Below, piece by piece: positions 26,381 to 32,698 of a stretch of DNA of 34,315 nucleotides. The notes beneath the pieces were generated by a model, which saw only the letters and a program-made list of their open reading frames with translations, did not search any database and had not been told where the DNA came from. A program made the position numbers and the translations under genes. Source of the stretch: CAYLKS01 sp964384205 [NCBI: uncultured bacterium] (GTDB lineage Bacteria; JAGOEH01). Position 1 is the first letter of the stretch. Each line of letters starts with the position of its first letter. The DNA lies in contig CAYLKS010000038.1 of NCBI GenBank assembly GCA_964384205.1, positions 1 to 34,315 on the forward strand, given 5' to 3'.

Positions 26381-27130
26381 ATGAATATAATGATAATAAC
26401 AGAAGAAGATGTTTTTTATGTAAGAGAATTTTTTAAATATTTTTATCAATATGCTCAAACTTCTAAATTCACAATAAAAGGAATTACTATTTTAGAGCCC
26501 TTTAATAAAAAAAGCAAAATACAACTTGCTCAACAAATGTTAGATTTCTACGGCTTTTTTTATTTTCTTAAAATGGGATTTTTATATGTTTTCAAATTAG
26601 CTACAAACCAGACTATAAAAGGACTTTCTCGAAAATATAAGATTCCTATAATATCAGCCAAAAATATAAACTCAGATGAATATATAAACAAAATTAAAGA
26701 ACAAAACATTGATTTGATTGTTTCAATTGCAGCTCCTGTAATTTTCAAAAAAAAGCTTATCAATAGTGTACCTAAAGGATGTATTAATTCTCACTCTGCA
26801 TTATTACCAGAAAATAAAGGCATGATGCCTGTTTTTTGGACAATGTATAAAAAAGAACCATACCTCGGAATAACAATTCATTATATAGATGAACAATTAG
26901 ATAACGGTGATATTATTATACAAGAAAAAATCCCAAATAATTTCCAATCCCTGCACAAGGCAATTTTATTTACAAAAAGAAAAAGCGCAGAATTAATGAC
27001 TGAAGTTCTAAATAATATAGCTCAAGGAATAATAAAAAGAACCCCTATGCCTAAAGGCGGCTCATATCAAAGTTTCCCCACTAAAGAAGATGTAAAAGAA
27101 TTCAAAAGAAGAGGGAATAAACTATTTTGA
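26381..27130 (+). CDS. Formyltransferase-fold enzyme (probable sugar or amine N-formyltransferase)
   Basis: 249 residues from ATG 26381. The formyl-THF transferase fold shows the catalytic triad region: N136-S-H138 in NSHSALLPENKGMMPVFW and D174 in EQLDNGDIII, as in methionyl-tRNA and sugar N-formyltransferases. It is shorter than Fmt (about 310) and lacks the Fmt C-terminal domain, so it is not the initiator-tRNA enzyme. It uses N10-formyl-tetrahydrofolate to formylate an amine; the partner deacetylase suggests an amino sugar. No ribosome binding site precedes either the ATG or an upstream in-frame TTG (26345), consistent with a leaderless mRNA. Its stop overlaps the deacetylase start (TTGA, 4 nt). 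Confidence 0.82.
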   Translation: MNIMIITEEDVFYVREFFKYFYQYAQTSKFTIKGITILEPFNKKSKIQLAQQMLDFYGFFYFLKMGFLYVFKLATNQTIKGLSRKYKIPIISAKNINSDEYINKIKEQNIDLIVSIAAPVIFKKKLINSVPKGCINSHSALLPENKGMMPVFWTMYKKEPYLGITIHYIDEQLDNGDIIIQEKIPNNFQSLHKAILFTKRKSAELMTEVLNNIAQGIIKRTPMPKGGSYQSFPTKEDVKEFKRRGNKLF

Positions 27131-27984
27131 ATATAATTAATGCTCTTTCTGTAGATTTAGAAGATTGGTTTTGTGTTTATAACTTTTCTAATTATATTCA
27201 TTATTCAAATTGGGATAAATTAGAGCATAGAATAATCCCTAATACTATAAAAATTCTAAATATTTTTGACAAATTTAATGTTAAAGCTACATTTTTTGTT
27301 CTTGGCTGGATTGCAGATAGATTCCCTGATTTGATAAAAGAAATATATAACAGAGGACATGAAATATCATCTCATGGATACTCTCATAGATTTGTATTAT
27401 CAATGAAGCCTGAAGAATTTGAAGAAGATATTTATCGCTCATTAGAAGCAATAAATAAAGTTGTTAGCACTAAGGTTAAAGGCTTTAGAGCACCTTCTTT
27501 CTCCATCAAAGAAGATCTGGATTGGATCTATCATACTTTATTAAAATATGGTTTTGAATATGATTCTTCAATATATCCTACTGCTGTACATCCTGATTAT
27601 GCAAATTCAGTAGCATTACTTAATATTCATCAACATAAATCAGGAATAATAGAATTTCCTATGTCCTGTTTTACTATAGGTAAATTAAGATTTCCATGCA
27701 GTGGTGGTGGTTATTTTCGGTTATTTCCATACTCCTATACGAAATTAGGCTTTAAAAAAATCAATAAAGAGAAAAGACCAGCTATTTTTTATATTCATCC
27801 ATGGGAAATAGACCCAGAACAACCTAAAATCCCTGATGCTAATTTTATTAATAGATTCAGACATTATTTCAATATATCAAAAACCGAAGAAAGACTTCAT
27901 AAATTATTATCTGATTTCAAATTTGATACAGTATCAAAAGTTATTGGCCTTTCCTATAAAAAGGATAGGCCAACATATAATTAA
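27127..27984 (+). CDS. NodB-family polysaccharide deacetylase
   Basis: 285 residues. All five NodB motifs are visible: the catalytic base region SVDLEDW (8-14, D10/D13), metal-binding HGYSH (83-87), RAPSFS (121-126), DSSIYPT, and the catalytic-acid region IHPWEID (H224). The layout, SVDLEDWF at the very N terminus and HPWEID near the end, matches the DUF3473-type branch found in exopolysaccharide loci. There is no signal peptide, so it acts in the cytoplasm or at the inner face of the membrane. The start is TTG overlapping the formyltransferase stop, with GAGGG 11 nt upstream. Its stop codon overlaps that of the convergent gene at 27981. Confidence 0.92.
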   Translation: MNIINALSVDLEDWFCVYNFSNYIHYSNWDKLEHRIIPNTIKILNIFDKFNVKATFFVLGWIADRFPDLIKEIYNRGHEISSHGYSHRFVLSMKPEEFEEDIYRSLEAINKVVSTKVKGFRAPSFSIKEDLDWIYHTLLKYGFEYDSSIYPTAVHPDYANSVALLNIHQHKSGIIEFPMSCFTIGKLRFPCSGGGYFRLFPYSYTKLGFKKINKEKRPAIFYIHPWEIDPEQPKIPDANFINRFRHYFNISKTEERLHKLLSDFKFDTVSKVIGLSYKKDRPTYN

Positions 27985-29342
27985 AATCTAAAAGACAAGC
28001 CTATAATAAGATTATTGTTGGTATATTCTTCTTCTAATTTGGGTTCTGAAAGCTTATACTGTTCATAATTATAGCCTATATTCAAATTCAAAGATTTATC
28101 AAGATATATAGAACACCCCAAACCTGCAGTGAAAATATTATCTTCATTATTCAATGCTACAAATTCAAGCTGATCATATTGATTATAATATGCCTCTCTA
28201 CCAATTTTATAAGGAATTGTTAGAATCTTAAAACCTCCATTTATTGAAATATCTCTCAAAATAAAATACTTTGCTGATATACCATATTCTGTACCAGTAT
28301 TGTAAAATTTATCCGCACTATGTTTCAAATCCATATTCTCAAAAGGCTCTTTTGTATAAGAAATCGAAGAATAATCTATAAAAGATAAATCAGTAGAAAT
28401 GGTTAATTTCTTATTTATATCATAAGAAAGCCCAAAGCTCAACTTAAATGGTACTGTAACATTATAACTATATCCTTGCCAAACATCTTGAATATCTTCA
28501 TCATAATAATAATAATTGATATCATCCTCAGCATAATAATATTCTCTATGATCTTCATTGACATGTATCCACATAGGAGAGTTCAACACCAATGCAAATC
28601 TTAATTTTTCATTTATTTCATACAACAATCCAAAATCTAAACTGAAACCTGAAATTTTGTCCTCATATTCAAATTTCCTCATATAGGCAAAATCATTATT
28701 ATGATAATTATTCTGATAATCTTCTCTCATAATTTTAAATAAATAATTATAATTTCCTGATAAAAAATTTAATGTAGCCCCAAGATAAGCCTTTTTAGAA
28801 AATTGAACAGCTCCCGAAATGAAATAAGTACCTAATTTGCCACTTCTATCTTCTGTGTTGTGTTCTAAAATGGCTGGGAAATCATTATTATAACCTTTAG
28901 TACTTCCATCAAATTCGGTTGATAGATTAAAATTTTTTAATTTAAGATAACCAAATGCAAGAGAAAAGCTACCTTTATAAACAGGATAACTATAAATTAT
29001 ACCTAATGAAGATAAACTATATGTTTTTTTATCAAAATTACTCAAAGTTCCATTATACGTTAAATCACTATTATTACGATTATACGAAAAATTTAATTCA
29101 GCTGTTGTTTTGTGAACCAAAGCAATCATTGCAGGATTCAATCTAACGGCATCAATATTTTTAATAGTAGCAGTAGAAATTCCTGCAACTGATGCAGTAG
29201 TTGCAGAAGAATATGTATCATACCATAATAAGTATTCTCTAATATCAGTAAGCCAGGGATAATTTACATCAAAATCCTGTGCATTATTTTTAGAAAAAAA
29301 TATACCAAACAAAATAATAATGATAAAAACCTTATTTTTCAT
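27981..29342 (-). CDS. FadL/OmpP1-family outer-membrane beta-barrel protein
   Basis: 453 residues with a signal peptide (about 1-21). The N-terminal SVAGISTATIKNIDAVRLNPAMIAL contains the NPA motif of the OMPP1/FadL/TodX family, followed by alternating aromatic strands and a C-terminal IGLSFRF ending in Phe, the usual barrel-assembly signal. FadL proteins take up hydrophobic compounds, while the related PorV is a type IX secretion component; I cannot decide between these, though sorting-domain proteins in this window make a PorV-like role worth testing. An extracellular loop near residue 280 is rich in Tyr and Asp. AGGAGG lies 6 nt before the ATG. Probably co-transcribed with the tyrosine-rich lipoprotein gene, 9 nt upstream. 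Confidence 0.85.
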   Translation of the reverse strand: MKNKVFIIIILFGIFFSKNNAQDFDVNYPWLTDIREYLLWYDTYSSATTASVAGISTATIKNIDAVRLNPAMIALVHKTTAELNFSYNRNNSDLTYNGTLSNFDKKTYSLSSLGIIYSYPVYKGSFSLAFGYLKLKNFNLSTEFDGSTKGYNNDFPAILEHNTEDRSGKLGTYFISGAVQFSKKAYLGATLNFLSGNYNYLFKIMREDYQNNYHNNDFAYMRKFEYEDKISGFSLDFGLLYEINEKLRFALVLNSPMWIHVNEDHREYYYAEDDINYYYYDEDIQDVWQGYSYNVTVPFKLSFGLSYDINKKLTISTDLSFIDYSSISYTKEPFENMDLKHSADKFYNTGTEYGISAKYFILRDISINGGFKILTIPYKIGREAYYNQYDQLEFVALNNEDNIFTAGLGCSIYLDKSLNLNIGYNYEQYKLSEPKLEEEYTNNNLIIGLSFRF

Positions 29343-29351
29343 ATAATCCTC

Positions 29352-30131
29352 CTATTTATTTTTTTTAATAACCTTTTTTGAAGATGAACTTTTCTTATTA
29401 TATGTTTTATAAGATTGATAATTGTAAGTTTTCTTAACCGGCTTATAAGAAGATTTTATAGAACTATTAGTCTTATTAAAAGATTTTGTAGGAGTATAAT
29501 TAGACTTAGTTTTTACCTTAATATTAGATTTCTTATTTTTATATGTTTTTTTCTTTGTTGTATTAGAATTATTTGATTTGGGTTTGACTAATTTTTTGGA
29601 ACCCATTGTGCCAGAAGAACCATAATTACTATTCTTCCTTTGAATTAGTACTGGGCCACTGCCAATATTACTACTATTTTTATTTTTGGCAATATAAACA
29701 GGTTTAAAAAATTTCGACATTTTTACTTTATTAGAATAATTATATTTAACCTTTGATGAATTCTTAGAAGTTATAATTTTTTTAGGTTTGGATTTATATC
29801 TTTTACCACTATAATACTTACTTTTGTAAGTATAGTTATTAATTACTACAATATCAGGATAATAATCATAAAAATCGTATGGATTATAATAATAGTAATA
29901 ATATGGACTATAACCAATCCACCACCTATTGTAATAAAAAGGATCATAATATCGATAATGATAACCAAGGTACATATCAGCATAATAATAATCATCATCA
30001 TAGCCACTATTATATTCAACGTAGGTTCGAGGCTCTGTATCAATAGTTGTTTTTTTAACCTCTAAAGAGGTGTAGCAGTTTAAAAAAAATAATAAACTTA
30101 AAGCAATTAAAATATATGTTGTCTTTTTCAT
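29352..30131 (-). CDS. Tyrosine-rich, basic-tailed putative lipoprotein
   Basis: 259 residues. I chose ATG 30129-30131 because AAAGGAG lies 6 nt upstream and the protein then begins with a proper signal, MKKTTYILIALSLLFFLNC, with C19 as the likely lipidated cysteine (Asn at -1 is tolerated in some lineages). Residues of about 37-110 are exceptionally rich in Tyr, with runs such as YSPYYYYYYNPYDFYDYYPD mixed with Asp, Trp and Arg. The rest is a long Lys/Ser/Asn/Tyr-rich low-complexity tail, strongly basic and likely disordered. No family recognised. First gene of a two-gene unit with the FadL-type barrel. An adhesive, cross-linkable or envelope-binding role is conceivable but is only inference. 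Confidence 0.75.
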   Translation of the reverse strand: MKKTTYILIALSLLFFLNCYTSLEVKKTTIDTEPRTYVEYNSGYDDDYYYADMYLGYHYRYYDPFYYNRWWIGYSPYYYYYYNPYDFYDYYPDIVVINNYTYKSKYYSGKRYKSKPKKIITSKNSSKVKYNYSNKVKMSKFFKPVYIAKNKNSSNIGSGPVLIQRKNSNYGSSGTMGSKKLVKPKSNNSNTTKKKTYKNKKSNIKVKTKSNYTPTKSFNKTNSSIKSSYKPVKKTYNYQSYKTYNKKSSSSKKVIKKNK

Positions 30132-30183
30132 AACAAACTCCTTTGTTTTTATTTTAATACTGCAATTTCTATACCCTTTAGTT

Positions 30184-30212
30184 ATCATAGCATAATAAAG
30201 TCTAAAAAGCAA
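30184..30212 (-). promoter_or_regulatory. Putative promoter of the tyrosine-rich lipoprotein gene
   Basis: Minus strand: TTGCTT (30207-30212) and TATGAT (30184-30189) with a 17-bp spacer, about 52 bp from the ATG. The -10 matches 5 of 6, the -35 only 3 of 6. Confidence 0.45.
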
Positions 30213-30291
30213 TAAAGATTGTATTAAAACTATACAATATGTATAATAAAATAGACAGAAATTTTAATTTTTTTATAAAAAAATTTTTTAC

Positions 30292-30320
30292 TTGACAAAA
30301 TAGTTAGGATTGCTTATTAT
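30292..30320 (+). promoter_or_regulatory. Promoter of the marR-type/hcp operon
   Basis: TTGACA (30292-30297, perfect) and TATTAT (30315-30320, 5 of 6) with a 17-bp spacer. A TATAAT (30318-30323) at 20 bp is an alternative -10. The repeats at 30304-30337 overlap it. Confidence 0.75.
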
Positions 30321-30337
30321 AATATTAGGAATGCTAA
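30304..30337 (+). promoter_or_regulatory. Candidate operator: tandem TTAGGAWTGCT repeats over the marR/hcp promoter
   Basis: TTAGGATTGCT (30304-30314) and TTAGGAATGCT (30325-30335) differ at one base and start 21 bp apart, two helical turns, on the same DNA face. The second copy extends to TTAGGAATGCTAA, a dyad of TTAG and CTAA half-sites as MarR-family dimers often bind. One copy lies in the spacer, the other downstream of the -10, ideal places for repression. Binding by the adjacent MarR protein is inference. Confidence 0.55.
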
Positions 30338-30355
30338 TTAAAACAAAGGATGATT

Positions 30356-30928
30356 ATGGGAAACAATTTCAACAAAGAAATTTTATATGGATTTGAAAAA
30401 CTTTTTAGCATTAACAGATTGCTTTTATGGAATATTTCAAAAAAATCTATCATAAGCCCTCTACAATTACAAATTTTATACTATATCGAACACAATAATA
30501 TAAAATTACCTTCAGAACTTTCAGAGGAATTAGAAATTTCTAAAGCCACTGTAAGCGAATCTTTATCAAATATGCAAAAAAAAGGATTAATAAAAAAAGA
30601 AAGAAATCATAAAGACAAAAGAAAATATCAAATTATTTTAACTGAAAAAGCCTATCAACTATTAGAAGAATTAAAAAATAGAGATAAAATTCTTTTAAAG
30701 GCACTAAATCAAATTGATGAAGATGCAAAATTAAATTTTTATAAGGTACTAAAACAACTCATTAAAGAATTAATTAATTCTGGAATAATAAAACGCGCAA
30801 AAATATGTTATAAATGTCAGAATTTTCAAATAATAGATGGCAAATTTTACTGTAAATTTTTAGGGCAATTTATTACGGAAGATGATATTCGTTTAAATTG
30901 TCCTGAATTTTTATTAAACCAAAACTAA
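30356..30928 (+). CDS. MarR-family regulator with C-terminal four-cysteine motif
   Basis: 190 residues from ATG 30356, preferred over ATG 30350 because AAAGGA (30345-30350) would overlap that codon but sits 5 nt from this one. The winged helix-turn-helix (LPSELSEELEISKATVSESLSNMQKKGLI and the wing KERNHKDKRKYQIILT) is typical MarR. Unlike ordinary MarR proteins (about 140-150 residues), it has about 40 extra residues with four cysteines, C151, C154, C166 and C182 (CX2CX11CX15C), which could hold zinc or an iron-sulfur cluster. It lies 18 nt upstream of hcp, so I infer that it controls hcp and itself in response to nitric oxide, hydroxylamine or oxygen through the cysteines. The HTH is certain; sensing is a hypothesis. 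Confidence 0.88.
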   Translation: MGNNFNKEILYGFEKLFSINRLLLWNISKKSIISPLQLQILYYIEHNNIKLPSELSEELEISKATVSESLSNMQKKGLIKKERNHKDKRKYQIILTEKAYQLLEELKNRDKILLKALNQIDEDAKLNFYKVLKQLIKELINSGIIKRAKICYKCQNFQIIDGKFYCKFLGQFITEDDIRLNCPEFLLNQN

Positions 30929-30946
30929 TAAAAAAGGAGTACTAAT

Positions 30947-32584
30947 ATGTACTGTTTCCAATGTCAAGAAACCGCTCAAGGTAAAGGTTGCACCGTTCAA
31001 GGTGTCTGCGGGAAAAAAGATGATGTTGCAAGAATGCAAGATCTATTAATTTATGTAGTGAAGGGTATATCATGGATTTCATTAAAATTGAAAGAAAAAA
31101 ATATTGAAACTCCAGAAGCTGATGATTTTATAATGAAATCATTATTTCGTACAATTACAAATGTAAATTTTGATGCTGATGATATTAAAAATGCAATTAA
31201 ATCAGGCCTTGCTTTAAAAGAAAAACTTATTGCAGAAGCAAAACAAAATGGCATAGACACTAACAACGTTCCTGATGCTGTAAGCTGGAATGGTTCTGAA
31301 AATGAATTTGATGAAAAATCAATTGCAGTAGGAATATTAAGTATTGAAAATGAAGATGAAAGATCATTAAAAGAATTGATAACTTACGGAATTAAAGGAA
31401 TGGCTGCTTATGGAGAACATGCTTATGTTTTAGGTTATACTAATCCTGAGATTTTTAAATTTATGGTAAAAGGACTTGCTGCAACATTAGATAGAAATTT
31501 AAATACTCAAGATTTAATAAATCTTGTATTAGAAACTGGTAAATATGCTGTAGAAACTATGGCCCTTTTAGACAAAGCAAATACCGAAACTTATGGACAT
31601 CCTGAGATCACAGAAGTTGATTTAGGAGTAGGAACAAATCCTGGCATCCTAATTAGTGGTCATGATTTAAAAGACTTAGAAGAATTATTAAAACAATCAG
31701 AAGGTCATGGTGTTGATATATATACACATGGTGAAATGTTACCTGCTCAATACTATCCTGCATTCAAAAAATATTCTCATTTTAAAGGGAATTATGGAAA
31801 TGCTTGGTGGAAACAAAAAGAAGAATTTGAAAAGTTCAATGGGCCTATTTTAATGACTACTAATTGTCTTGTTCCTCCAGCTGATTCTTATAAAGATAGA
31901 GTATATACAACAGGTGTTGTAAGATTTCCTGGAGTAAAACATATAGCAGATAGAGAAGAAGGCAAAGAAAAAGATTTTTCTGCTATTATAGAGCATGCGA
32001 AAAAATGCCCACCCCCAACTGAATTAGAAAAAGGTAAAATAGTTGGTGGATTTGCACACAATCAAGTTATGGCACTTGCTGATAAAGTGGTAGAAGCTGT
32101 AAAATCTGGTGCTATTAAAAAATTCGTAGTAATGGCTGGTTGCGACGGAAGATTTAAATCAAGGGAATATTATACAGAATTTGCTAAAAAATTACCTAAA
32201 GATACTGTTATATTAACTGCTGGATGTGCTAAATATAGATATAATAAATTAAATCTTGGTGATATAGGTGGTATTCCACGAGTACTTGATGCTGGGCAAT
32301 GTAATGATTCATATTCTCTTGCAGTAATAGCTTTAAAGCTCAAAGAAGTTTTTGGTTTAGATGATATTAATAAATTGCCTATAATCTATAATATTGCGTG
32401 GTATGAACAAAAAGCTGTAACAGTATTACTTGCTTTATTATATTTAGGTGTTAAAAATATTCATTTAGGTCCAACATTACCTGCATTCTTATCTCCAAAT
32501 GTTGCTAAAGTTCTTGTTGAAAATTTTGGTATAGGCGGTATTACCGATGTTGATAATGATATGAAATTATTCTTTGGTGAATAA
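30947..32584 (+). CDS. hcp: Hydroxylamine reductase / hybrid cluster protein Hcp, class I
   Basis: 545 residues, full length. The N-terminal cysteines C3, C6, C15 and C21 (CX2CX8CX5C) are the class I pattern, which carries a [4Fe-4S] cluster in strict anaerobes. All ligands of the hybrid Fe-S-O cluster are visible: H239, E263, C307, C399, C427, C452, E487, with K489 nearby (WYEQK). Hcp reduces hydroxylamine in vitro and acts as a nitric oxide reductase and S-nitrosylation factor in vivo. No hcr reductase gene accompanies it, as is usual in class I organisms. AAAGGAG lies before the ATG, and the gene is second in an operon with the Cys4-tailed MarR regulator. Confidence 0.97.
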   Translation: MYCFQCQETAQGKGCTVQGVCGKKDDVARMQDLLIYVVKGISWISLKLKEKNIETPEADDFIMKSLFRTITNVNFDADDIKNAIKSGLALKEKLIAEAKQNGIDTNNVPDAVSWNGSENEFDEKSIAVGILSIENEDERSLKELITYGIKGMAAYGEHAYVLGYTNPEIFKFMVKGLAATLDRNLNTQDLINLVLETGKYAVETMALLDKANTETYGHPEITEVDLGVGTNPGILISGHDLKDLEELLKQSEGHGVDIYTHGEMLPAQYYPAFKKYSHFKGNYGNAWWKQKEEFEKFNGPILMTTNCLVPPADSYKDRVYTTGVVRFPGVKHIADREEGKEKDFSAIIEHAKKCPPPTELEKGKIVGGFAHNQVMALADKVVEAVKSGAIKKFVVMAGCDGRFKSREYYTEFAKKLPKDTVILTAGCAKYRYNKLNLGDIGGIPRVLDAGQCNDSYSLAVIALKLKEVFGLDDINKLPIIYNIAWYEQKAVTVLLALLYLGVKNIHLGPTLPAFLSPNVAKVLVENFGIGGITDVDNDMKLFFGE

Positions 32585-32645
32585 ATCAAATTTAAGAAGA
32601 AAAATGCCTGATTAATCTCAGATTAATTCCACAGTTTTTTAAAAT

Positions 32646-32681
32646 AAAAAAGGGAGGGGAAAAATTTCCCCTCCCTTTTTT
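32646..32681. terminator. Bidirectional terminator between hcp and the sorting-domain protein gene
   Basis: Arms AAAAAAGGGAGGGGAAA (32646-32662) and TTTCCCCTCCCTTTTTT (32665-32681) pair over 17 bp with a minimal AA loop (in practice the innermost A-T pairs open). A-runs and T-runs flank a GC-rich core, so it serves both converging genes. Confidence 0.95.
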
Positions 32682-32698
32682 CGTATGCTTTTATAAAC

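Noticed and set aside
30132-30212. Extended N terminus of the tyrosine-rich protein
   Set aside because: The extra 27 residues come before an AAAGGAG ribosome binding site and a clear lipoprotein signal beginning at ATG 30129-30131, and they would cover the predicted promoter.
32611-32627. ATTAATC-TCA-GATTAAT dyad after hcp
   Set aside because: A short A/T-rich palindrome just before a much stronger terminator, with no second copy at a promoter, so I do not assign it a function.
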